From the NCBI GenBank assembly GCA_035319065.1, contig DATHDM010000386.1, positions 1-5,395 on the forward strand: a stretch of DNA of 5,395 nt. The letters run 5' to 3'. The notes under the pieces were generated by a model. The model ran no database searches. It saw nothing but the letters and a program-made list of their open reading frames with translations, and was not told the origin of the DNA. Each line of letters starts with the position of its first letter. Positions within the stretch are counted from its first letter, which is position 1. Below are positions 1 to 5,199 of the stretch, piece by piece. The position numbers and the translations under genes were made by a program. This DNA is from DASPRM01 sp035319065. GTDB taxonomy: Bacteria > Acidobacteriota > Terriglobia > Terriglobales > Acidobacteriaceae.

Positions 1-399
1 AGAAGCGCCCGTCTGCACCCGCCCGGGTGATCCCGGCTCAGCGCCACTCTGCAACAGCAAGGTGCCGTCGCGCAGGGCAGCGGAGTTTCCCTGATAGCTG
101 ACCGAGGTTAGAGCCAGCTCGAGAGCCGCCGATTCCTGCGCCCCGTTGTGAGCGCTGACAACGCGTCCGCTTATTGCCGAACCACTCGGGAATAGCGTTT
201 GGCCGTTGACCACGATGGGCGAGGCCAGGGTGCCGGAGAAGATGTCCCCGGCCTTGGCCGTCTGGCTCGCCAGGGCGCCGTTCATGCGCACGGAAATGCG
301 GGTGCCGGCGGGGATTACCACACCCGAGGATGTCGCCTTGCTGCTGGCAGACGCCAGCAGCATCAGGGACAGAAGCAATGACTGCCGGATGAGTCGCAT
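1..399 (-). CDS. Exported protein of unknown function, N-terminal part (runs off left edge)
   Basis: The minus-strand frame is open for 133 codons from an ATG at 399-397 to the window edge, so the C-terminus is missing. The start is supported by a GGGGA-type ribosome-binding site about five bases upstream. Residues 1-20 look like a signal peptide: MRLIRQ, then a leucine-rich core, then LASASS, so export across the inner membrane is likely. The mature part opens with VIPAGTRISVRMNGALAS and continues with short alternating hydrophobic stretches such as GDIFSGTLASPIVV and SAISGRVVSA, which suggests an all-beta domain. Similar 'IPAGT-isVR...L-S..a..Gd.F.atl..pv' proteins are common and uncharacterised in Acidobacteriota; this is from memory, not a search. 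It is transcribed divergently from the selenoprotein gene and may share its control region. No enzyme motif is visible, so I assign no function. Confidence 0.8.
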   Translation of the reverse strand, partial: MRLIRQSLLLSLMLLASASSKATSSGVVIPAGTRISVRMNGALASQTAKAGDIFSGTLASPIVVNGQTLFPSGSAISGRVVSAHNGAQESAALELALTSVSYQGNSAALRDGTLLLQSGAEPGSPGRVQTGAS

Positions 400-540
400 T
401 GTTTCCCCAAAATTGAGCCGCTTCACGCGGTAGTAATCCTGGGGAAGATGCTAGGGCGGTCGCGCGGGTGCAGCAAGATAACGGTCCACCGCTGTACCAC
501 TCCGCGGTGCAGGGCAAAAAGTAATGACAGGAATTGGCAA

Positions 541-554
541 GGTAACCGGTTACC
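541..554. promoter_or_regulatory. Perfect 14-bp palindrome, probable operator
   Basis: GGTAACCGGTTACC is a perfect inverted repeat. Two mismatched positions further out, GGC (536-538) and GCC (557-559) continue the same symmetry, giving a 24-bp dyad with 20 matching positions. The AACCGGTT core with a central CG resembles operators of LacI/GalR-family regulators; this is family knowledge and does not identify the regulator. It lies between two divergent genes, 142 bases from one start codon and 30 from the other, so it could control either. A related shorter dyad, AACCG-G-CGGTT, is at 569-579. Confidence 0.55.
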
Positions 555-568
555 ACGCCTGACTCGAG

Positions 569-579
569 AACCGGCGGTT
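569..579. promoter_or_regulatory. Second, shorter AACCG/CGGTT dyad
   Basis: AACCG and CGGTT flank a single central G. The half-sites share the AACC/GGTT core of the larger palindrome whose centre is about 26 bases upstream. It ends five bases before the proposed start codon of the deiodinase-like gene, where a bound protein could block initiation. It may be a secondary operator or chance; an 11-base dyad alone is weak evidence. Confidence 0.25.
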
Positions 580-584
580 AAGGT

Positions 585-1322
585 ATGATCTGGAAAATGA
601 GCCAAAAATGGCGGGAATTCCTACCGGTTCTGAAGCGGGCGGCACTGGTATTGTTCGTCTTGTGGCTGGCGATGTCGGCCGTGCTGGCCTATGCCATGCG
701 GAAGCCTCCGGAGACGTTCGGGCGCTTCATGTCGCACATGCCGGTAATCTCGTTCCTGGTGCTGCCCTTCGAGACCCTGTGGACCGATGCCCGCGCCGGG
801 GGTCTGCAGGTCGGAGCTCCGGCCCCCGACTTTGAACTACACACCCTCGACAAGGCTGCGCAAGTGCAGCTCTCGTCGTTTCGTGGGAAGAAGCCCGTGG
901 TGCTGGTGTTCGGCAGCTATACCTGACCGCCCTTCCGGCGGGAGGTTCCTGCCCTCAACAAGCTTTACGATCAGTACCAGGACAAGGTTGCGTTCTACGC
1001 GGTGTACATCCAGGAAGCCCACCCCAGCGACGTATGGCAGATGAGGAGCAATATTAAGGATAAGGTGGTCTTCGCCAGCCCGCGAAGTTACGACGAGCGC
1101 GAGAACCTTGCCGGCACCTGCGTTCGCAACCTTGGGATCAAGTTTCCGGCGCTGATCGACAGCTTTGAAAACACAACCGAGATTGCCTACACCGGCTGGC
1201 CCGACCGCCTGTATTTGATCGATGCAGACGGCAAGATCGCCTACAAGAGCAAGCCTGGGCCGTTTGGCTTCAAACCCGATGCGCTGGGTAAGGCGCTGGA
1301 GAAGGTTACGGTATCCCCCTAG
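585..1322 (+). CDS. Membrane-anchored deiodinase-like selenoprotein (Sec at codon 114)
   Basis: Reading the in-frame UGA at 924-926 as selenocysteine gives a 245-residue protein. Residues about 18-38 form a hydrophobic helix, probably a membrane anchor with the thioredoxin fold outside the cytoplasm. The domain starts near GAPAPDFELHTLD (77-89). The active site is FGSYT-U-PPF (109-117), matching the deiodinase consensus FGSCTU. Further family marks are VYIQEAHPSD (140-149), WPDRLYLIDADGKI (205-218) and GPFGF near the C-terminus. Glu144 and His146 lie 30 and 32 residues after Sec, the spacing I recall for the catalytic Glu/His pair of mammalian type 3 deiodinase. Cys179 is the only cysteine and may resolve a selenenyl-sulfide. 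Bacterial members are thought to be redox enzymes; the substrate is unknown and thyroid hormone is not implied. The frame continues unbroken for 132 codons after the UGA, so decay is unlikely. An alternative start is the in-frame ATG at 597; neither has a strong ribosome-binding site. Confidence 0.9.
924..926 (+). other. Selenocysteine UGA codon
   Basis: This in-frame UGA falls exactly at the nucleophile position of the deiodinase-family active site (GSYT-U-PPF), where bacterial homologues carry Cys or Sec. Homology continues immediately on both sides. The next base is C, a context in which UGA terminates poorly. UGA is an ordinary stop elsewhere in this window, so decoding must depend on the local hairpin and SelB. 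Confidence 0.9.
937..953 (+). promoter_or_regulatory. Candidate bacterial SECIS (bSECIS) hairpin
   Basis: GGCGGG (937-942) pairs with CCTGCC (948-953) through six base pairs including one G-U, closing a five-base loop AGGUU (943-947). The loop begins 17 bases after the UGA, inside the roughly 16-37-base range usual for bSECIS apical loops. It has the G-rich start of the loop followed by U, as in the AGGUCU of E. coli fdhF (family knowledge). A competing stem, CCGCC (927-931) with GGCGG (937-941), could form instead. Sec decoding would use this element to recruit SelB. Confidence 0.7.
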
Positions 1323-1372
1323 GGGCGGGACCAGGTTGCATGCGAATCAGGACAGTAGGTCGTCCGTAGGCC

Positions 1373-1573
1373 TCAGTCACTGGCCTTGGGGCGGCAGTGA
1401 ATCGCAGGTTGAGGCTTGATCGGCAGGAACCTCAGCCGGTAGAAGCGGCGGCCGCATCGGCCGCAGCGCGCGGGGCGCAGCAGCAACAGCGGCATGATCC
1501 GTCTCTCGAGAACGCTGCGGCTGCGGGAAACGTGAATTTCCCGGCTCTTGCAGCGCGAGCAATTGACTCCCAT
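1373..1573 (-). CDS. Small double-CxxC zinc-ribbon protein
   Basis: This 66-residue basic protein begins MGVNCSRCKSREIHVSRSR. It has CSRC at 5-8 and CGRC at 37-40, spaced as a four-cysteine zinc ribbon, and the second knuckle is followed by GRRFYRLRFLP. Between them is a hydrophobic segment, IMPLLLLRP (26-34), which in similar short proteins may be a membrane or packing helix. Very basic zinc ribbons of this shape occur in Acidobacteriota as uncharacterised proteins (recollection). A GTG at 1579-1577 is an alternative start, with AAGGGA seven bases upstream; the longer reading from the GTG at 1666 adds a non-ribbon N-terminus. The gene is convergent with the selenoprotein, with 50 bases between their stops. 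Nucleic-acid binding is possible, but no specific function can be given. Confidence 0.65.
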   Translation of the reverse strand: MGVNCSRCKSREIHVSRSRSVLERRIMPLLLLRPARCGRCGRRFYRLRFLPIKPQPAIHCRPKASD

Positions 1574-1744
1574 CCCCACTTCAGCGTCCCTTCGCTCGAT
1601 CTCCCAGACTTTCTTTTTATCGCGGGCTCGGGCTTGTGGGCATAGAAATTGAATCGTCTTGAACACGAAAGGGGGCCTGCCGCTCGCCCATCAGGGCTTA
1701 GACTGCTGGCGAGCGCGAGGCTGCCCAAAGGAATCAAACCTCCC

Positions 1745-2707
1745 ATGATTCGTGCCTCATCCAAACCGCGATCCAGCCCCCGCAGCGGAGGTTCGATCCC
1801 GTTTCGCGTCCAACCTATGCTCGCCGTTCTGGCAAGCAAGCCCTTCAATACTCCCGGCTGGGTTTACGAGGAGAAATATGACGGCTACCGCATCCTTGCC
1901 TACAAAGAGGGAGAAAAGGTCACTCTGCTCTCCCGCAACGACAAGGACCGTACCGCCACCTACAGCGGCATAGCCAGGCAGGTGGGCGCGCTCACGCCCC
2001 GCACCTTGCTGCTGGATGGGGAAGTGGTAGCGCTCGACAAGCACGACGTCTCGCGGTTCGAGCTGCTGCAATCCAGCGCTGCCGAGCCTGGCTACGCGGT
2101 ATTCGACTGCCTTTACGTGAATGGACGCGACCTGCGCCACCAGCCGCTGCGCGAACGGCGCAGAGTCCTGGAAGACAGCGTTGCCGGGAACGCCAGCCTG
2201 TTTCTTTCGCGAAGGCTGGCTGAGGATGGCCTGGCGGCCTTTGAAATCGCCAAAAGGAAAGGCTAAGAGGGCATTGTGGCCAAGGACGAATCTTCTCCCT
2301 ACGTGGAAGGCCGCTCTTCGAAGTGGCTCAAGGTCAAGGTCCACCAGGAGGAGGAGTTTGTGATTGTGGGTTTCACTCCGCCCGAGGGTTCGCGAGAATT
2401 CATTGGCGCGCTGTTGCTAGGCGCTTACGTGGGAAAGGAACTTCACTACGTAGGAAAAGTGGGCACAGGATTTTCGCAGACCACCCTGAAAGCGCTGCAC
2501 ACGCGCTTCAAGCCGCTGATGCGCGCGTCTCCTGATGTAGTGAACCCTCCCCGGGAGCGTGGACTCACGTACCTCTCGCCCAAGCTGGTGGCGCAGGTTG
2601 CCTTCCAGGAGTGGACCAAGGATCGCAAGCTTCGCCAGGCCCGATTTCTGGGGCTGCGGGCGGACAAAGCGGCAAAGGAAGTGACGCTGCCGGAACCTGC
2701 AGGGTGA
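1745..2707 (+). pseudogene. ATP-dependent DNA ligase (LigD ligase-domain type), interrupted by in-frame UAA
   Basis: Read through a UAA at 2264-2266 (codon 174), this is a 320-codon stand-alone ligase of the kind that seals ends in bacterial non-homologous end joining. Motif I is EKYDGYR with the AMP-accepting Lys44. SRND (63-66), LLLDGEVV (88-95, motif III) and AVFDCLYVNG (118-127, motif IIIa) follow. After the stop come EGIVAKD (175-181, motif IV), WLKVK (194-198, motif V) and an OB-fold region from EEEFVIVGF to about 310. The frame is identical on both sides, so this is one substitution, not a frameshift; family members have Leu, Tyr or similar before EG. The truncated product lacks motifs IV-V and the OB fold and should not ligate. 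A GTG at 2276 after GAGGG could restart translation, but only inside motif IV. ATG 1745 is preferred, with AAAGGA 12 bases upstream; a TTG at 1649 is also open. Sequencing error remains possible. Confidence 0.85.
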
Positions 2708-2811
2708 ATAGTGAAATAGATTCGACGGCTTCTGGGCGCGAGCGCATCAGGCTACAGTTTCCAGAGTGGAGGTGTGGGATGCACAGCGCTCAACTCTGGT
2801 GAATCGACGAG

Positions 2812-2964
2812 GTGCTGCGGGCCTGCAACGGAGTCGTGAAGCTGGCACGGCTCTACGAGTACGGCACCTTCCGCAGCGTGGAAGAGGCAGAGGAGCAGAT
2901 TCGGGAACTGCTGCGCCAGCCGCGCTTCCGGAATTCTGACCTGGTCGCCTCGGTGGAGAACTGA
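2812..2964 (+). CDS. Short hypothetical ORF, possibly the surviving part of a longer gene
   Basis: A GTG start gives 50 residues, beginning VLRACNGVVKLARLYEYG, then FRSVEEAEEQIRELLRQ, ending DLVASVEN. Nearly every codon ends in G or C and the composition is protein-like, with a predicted amphipathic helix over EEAEEQIRELLRQ. I do not recognise the family. GGTGA at 2798-2802 lies nine bases before the GTG and could act as ribosome-binding site. The same frame is open further upstream apart from a UGA at 2800-2802. An ATG at 2779 with an excellent GGAGG six bases before it would give MHSAQLW, then the UGA, then this ORF. It may therefore be a 61-residue gene with a nonsense codon (for example TGG to TGA), or a leader peptide coupled to a short ORF. 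Confidence 0.35.
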   Translation: MLRACNGVVKLARLYEYGTFRSVEEAEEQIRELLRQPRFRNSDLVASVEN

Positions 2965-3012
2965 TCCTCCGGGTTCAGCAGAGGTCACCGCGGCCGGGAC
3001 AGTCGAAATTTT

Positions 3013-3054
3013 GCGGCACCGCTGGTCCCGTCAGAAGGCACGTCGAAGTGCCGC
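3013..3054. repeat. Inverted repeat with two mutually exclusive stems
   Basis: GCGGCAC (3013-3019) is the exact complement of GTGCCGC (3048-3054) across 28 bases. The right arm can alternatively pair with GGCAC (3037-3041) to make a tight five-pair hairpin with loop GTCGAA. No U-tract follows, so it is not a classic intrinsic terminator. It lies between the short ORF and the promoter of the STAS gene. Confidence 0.25.
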
Positions 3055-3127
3055 GCGCGCCGTGAGATGACCAAAGTCCTGCTCCACGACGGTACTTTCC
3101 ACTCTGCCTTTCGCGCACATGCGTTTG

Positions 3128-3133
3128 TATAAT
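3128..3133 (+). promoter_or_regulatory. Probable -10 element upstream of STAS gene
   Basis: TATAAT matches the sigma-70 -10 consensus exactly, preceded by TTTG, and sits 40 bases before the start codon. I see no good -35 hexamer at 16-18 bases upstream (TGCCTT at 3105-3110 is poor), so an activator or a different sigma factor may contribute. Confidence 0.45.
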
Positions 3134-3173
3134 TGGCTTCCAGGGGGAGCACCTTGACGGCCGGGGTAAGGGG

Positions 3174-3527
3174 ATGGAATACGAGATCAGGCAAGTGGGT
3201 GATGTGGCGGTTCTTGACCTGAGCGGGCGCATTACGTTTCACGAGTTGACGCCTCTCGGTCCAGACGGCACCATCCTGCGCAAGGTGGTTCGCGAGCTGC
3301 TTGCCGAAGGCCATCGCAAAGTGGTGCTGAACCTTGCGCGGGTAACTCACATCGACAGCTCCGGCGTGAATGAGCTGGTGCGGGCGTCGGCTACGGTGCG
3401 CAGCCAGGGAGGGCAGATGAGAGTTGCCAATTCCAGCCTCCCGGTGCGCGAAATCTTTCAGATCACCAAGCTGGACACCATCCTGGATATGAGCCTCGAC
3501 GAGGCCGCTGCCCTGCAGTCCTTCTGA
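3174..3527 (+). CDS. STAS-domain protein, anti-sigma-factor-antagonist-like
   Basis: The 117-residue protein is a single STAS domain, the cytoplasmic fold of SpoIIAA/RsbV partner-switch proteins. It opens with a beta strand and the family turn VAVLDLSGRIT (11-21). KVVLNLARVTHIDSSGVNELV (49-69) follows, and then QGGQMRVAN and IFQITKLDTIL. HIDSSG holds the phosphorylation site; by alignment to SpoIIAA Ser58 the target would be Ser62. In the family, an HPK-type kinase/anti-sigma factor phosphorylates this serine and the unphosphorylated form frees a sigma factor or another partner. Helix 1 follows a slightly extended loop (HELTPLGPDG), a few residues longer than SpoIIAA. No kinase, phosphatase or sigma gene is adjacent, so the partner is unknown. 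The ATG is preceded by a purine-rich GTAAGGGG lying very close to it. Confidence 0.88.
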   Translation: MEYEIRQVGDVAVLDLSGRITFHELTPLGPDGTILRKVVRELLAEGHRKVVLNLARVTHIDSSGVNELVRASATVRSQGGQMRVANSSLPVREIFQITKLDTILDMSLDEAAALQSF

Positions 3528-3578
3528 CCTTCTGAAACCCAGCCGGCGTTCCGGTAGGATAGAACCCGGCCGATATCC

Positions 3579-4604
3579 ATGGACGCGCACTCGCTCCCCA
3601 AGATCGAACTGCACCTTCACCTCGACTGCTCGCTGAGCTACGAGGCGGTGTCCGCGCTGGAGCCCGGCATCACCCGGGAACAGTACCTTCATGATTACAC
3701 CGCTCCGGTGCGCTGCACGCTTCCCGACTTCCTGTCTCGCTCCCGCAGAGGGGTCTTGCTGCTGCAGACGAGGGAGGCCCTGCGGCTGGTGACCGAGGAC
3801 GTAGTTCGGCAGCTCGCGGCCGACGGCGTCATCTACGCCGAGATGCGCTTCGCGCCCCTGCTCCACCTGGAGCGCGGACTGACGGCGGAGCAGGTCGTCG
3901 AGGTGGTGGACAGCAGCCTGGAGCAGGTGATACTGGAGACCGGCCTGGAAGCGCGCCTCATCCTGTGCACGCTGCGGCACTACACGGAATCCCAGAGCCT
4001 GAGGACGGTGGAGCTGGTGGAGCAATTCCGTGGCAGCCGGGTGGTCGCGCTCGACCTGGCGGGCGATGAGGCGGGCTTCCCCATCGCGGCACACGTAGCT
4101 GCCTTCCGCTACGCTCGCGAACGCGGCCTGCACTACACGGCGCACGCCGGTGAAGGCGCGGGAGCGGAGAGCGTCTGGGAGACGCTGCGGGAGCTGGCTC
4201 CGCCGCGCATCGGCCATGGAACGCGCAGCGCCGAAGATGCGCGGCTGGTCGAGCACCTGCGGCAGGAGGGCATCCACCTTGAGCTTTGCCCCTCGGCCAA
4301 CGTTCAGATCATCCCGTCGCTCGGGAGCTGGGAGAACCATCCCATCGACCGTCTCTACCGCGCCGGGGTACCGCTGAACGTGAATAGCGACACGCGCATG
4401 CTCACCCCGACCAGTCTGACGCGCGAATACGAGGGCCTGCGGCGGGTCTTCGGCTGGAGAGCAGAAGAGCTGCTGGGCACCAACCTGATGGCGGTGGACG
4501 CCGCGTTTATTGATGAAAACCTGAAGCGGCGCCTGCGGAAGCAACTGCGCGATGGATACGAGGAGGCCGCCGATAGCGAGCCGGTCTCGCACGCAACGCA
4601 ATGA
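3579..4604 (+). CDS. Adenosine deaminase family protein (amidohydrolase superfamily)
   Basis: This 341-residue protein has the full metal site of adenosine deaminases: HLHLD (12-16, zinc ligands His12 and His14), HAGEG (189-193, His189 a ligand and Glu192 the catalytic acid), IGHG with His213, and Asp271 in VNSDT. DLAGDE near 164-169 and LELCPSANVQ (near 232-241) are also typical. Length fits bacterial Add enzymes (about 330-350). The expected reaction is hydrolysis of adenosine or deoxyadenosine to inosine plus ammonia in the cytosol for purine salvage. Two family positions differ: the usual HLDG is HLDC (Cys17), and the usual TDD is SDT, so the Asp that contacts purine N7 in mouse ADA is Thr272. 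This may mark a subgroup or another purine-like substrate. It starts 51 bases after the STAS gene on the same strand. No strong ribosome-binding site precedes the ATG; TAGGAT at 3555-3560 could be a -10 for a short leader. Confidence 0.88.
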   Translation: MDAHSLPKIELHLHLDCSLSYEAVSALEPGITREQYLHDYTAPVRCTLPDFLSRSRRGVLLLQTREALRLVTEDVVRQLAADGVIYAEMRFAPLLHLERGLTAEQVVEVVDSSLEQVILETGLEARLILCTLRHYTESQSLRTVELVEQFRGSRVVALDLAGDEAGFPIAAHVAAFRYARERGLHYTAHAGEGAGAESVWETLRELAPPRIGHGTRSAEDARLVEHLRQEGIHLELCPSANVQIIPSLGSWENHPIDRLYRAGVPLNVNSDTRMLTPTSLTREYEGLRRVFGWRAEELLGTNLMAVDAAFIDENLKRRLRKQLRDGYEEAADSEPVSHATQ

Positions 4605-4658
4605 CCTTCGACCGGCGATAGATGAGCGGGCAGGCGGAAGCGGATGCAGGTTCAAGTC

Positions 4659-4676
4659 GCGAGCGCGCGTGCTCGC
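4659..4676. repeat. Six-pair hairpin between deaminase gene and tRNA
   Basis: GCGAGC (4659-4664) and GCTCGC (4671-4676) are perfect complements around a GC-rich six-base loop. It lies 55 bases after the deaminase stop and before the tRNA promoter, where a terminator would be expected. There is no T-run directly after it, so termination is uncertain. Confidence 0.3.
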
Positions 4677-4700
4677 AGGCGCAGGGTACCAGGTTGCCTC

Positions 4701-4709
4701 TGATATAAT
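4701..4709 (+). promoter_or_regulatory. Extended -10 promoter of tRNA-Arg
   Basis: TGATATAAT is a perfect extended -10 (TGn plus TATAAT), ending 13 bases before the mature tRNA 5' end. Transcription would start only a few bases upstream of the tRNA. No clear -35 is visible, which fits extended -10 promoters. Confidence 0.7.
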
Positions 4710-4722
4710 TTTTTCGAGGAAC

Positions 4723-4799
4723 GCGCCCTTAGCTCAGCTGGATAGAGCGTCTGGCTACGAACCAGAAGGTCGGGAGTTCGAATCTCTCAGGGCGCGCCA
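4723..4799 (+). tRNA. tRNA-Arg (anticodon ACG)
   Basis: The cloverleaf is complete. The acceptor stem GCGCCCT pairs with AGGGCGC, and the D-arm is GCTC/GAGC. The anticodon stem TCTGG/CCAGA has loop CTACGAA (anticodon ACG at 4757-4759). The five-base variable loop is AGGTC, and the T-arm is GGGAG-TTCGAAT-CTCTC with one G-U. Discriminator G is followed by an encoded CCA. It would read CGU/CGC/CGA after A34 is deaminated to inosine. Confidence 0.96.
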
Positions 4800-4872
4800 T
4801 TCTTATTGGCTTTTGTGGACTTTCTGCTCTGCAGCAACTCTTCGTGCTACCAGTTTGCTACCCAAGAAGGCC

Positions 4873-4977
4873 GTGTCATCTGGTCTCGACGGACTATTTG
4901 GAAAGTCTAGGCCCGCGCGTAGAACCGCGCGGAAGCTCAAAGCCCCGGCGAAAGGGAAGGTAGGGATAGACAAATGA
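4873..4977 (+). CDS. Possible tiny basic ORF, overlapping the next by ATGA
   Basis: From a GTG the frame encodes 34 residues, starting MSSGLDGLFGKSRPARR and ending KVGIDK. The tail is strongly basic, with nine Lys/Arg in the KSRPARRTARKLKAPAKGK region. AAGAAGG lies two bases before the GTG, rather close. Its stop overlaps the next ATG as ATGA, a common translational-coupling arrangement and the main reason to list it. The frame is open upstream through the tRNA, so openness alone carries little weight. No family recognised. Confidence 0.2.
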   Translation: MSSGLDGLFGKSRPARRTARKLKAPAKGKVGIDK

Positions 4978-5168
4978 ACTATCACGAAGCTAGGAGCCAG
5001 CAATTGTCAGAAACATATCCGGTGGTCAGAGAAGGAAAGTGTCGCCGTATCGAGCGAAGCCAACTCACCAGCGAAGAACGGAAGCAGATCATAGCTATCC
5101 TGCGAGAGTGTGGAAACCGCCCAAAGATAGTGATCGAAGCGCTCCAGGCTGATGACCGTTGTGGCTGA
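4974..5168 (+). CDS. Small hypothetical protein downstream of tRNA-Arg
   Basis: The 64-residue product starts MNYHEARSQQLSETYPV and has a charged helical middle (SQLTSEERKQIIAILRECG) followed by RPKIVIEALQADD. AGGGA lies about seven bases before the ATG, a good ribosome-binding site. The ATG overlaps the preceding frame's stop. GC content is visibly lower than in the deaminase gene: the 60-base row at 4981 has 28 G/C by hand count, against 43 in the row at 3841. I do not recognise the family; it might belong to horizontally acquired DNA beside the tRNA. Confidence 0.4.
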   Translation: MNYHEARSQQLSETYPVVREGKCRRIERSQLTSEERKQIIAILRECGNRPKIVIEALQADDRCG

Positions 5169-5199
5169 TCTGAAAATAGCCTTAGAACTCCGCGTCAGA

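Noticed and set aside
585..926. Reading 585-926 as a complete 113-residue protein
   Set aside because: It would end one residue before the catalytic position, while the family homology continues in frame straight after the UGA.
1316..1325. CCCCTAGGGG palindrome at the selenoprotein stop
   Set aside because: The perfect repeat has no loop and no T-run, so it cannot form a useful terminator hairpin.
2264..2266. Ligase UAA as a recoded amino acid
   Set aside because: No known bacterial system inserts an amino acid at UAA in a standard code, and the position before EGIVAK is not catalytic.
1757..2344. 195-codon minus ORF opposite the ligase
   Set aside because: It mirrors the ligase coding strand and shows no family motif; it is a shadow.
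2800..2802. UGA at 2800 as a second selenocysteine codon
   Set aside because: Only a three-pair stem (TGC/GCA) is seen at the required distance, and there is no redox motif around it (W-UGA-IDEV).
2985..4655. 556-codon minus-strand ORF opposite the STAS and deaminase genes
   Set aside because: The opposite strand carries two clear protein families with complete motifs. The minus product is Gln/Arg/His-rich low-complexity translation, typical of a high-GC antisense shadow.
4552..4977. 141-codon plus ORF spanning the tRNA
   Set aside because: It begins inside the deaminase gene in another frame and runs through the tRNA. Only its last part, from 4873, has any coupling evidence.
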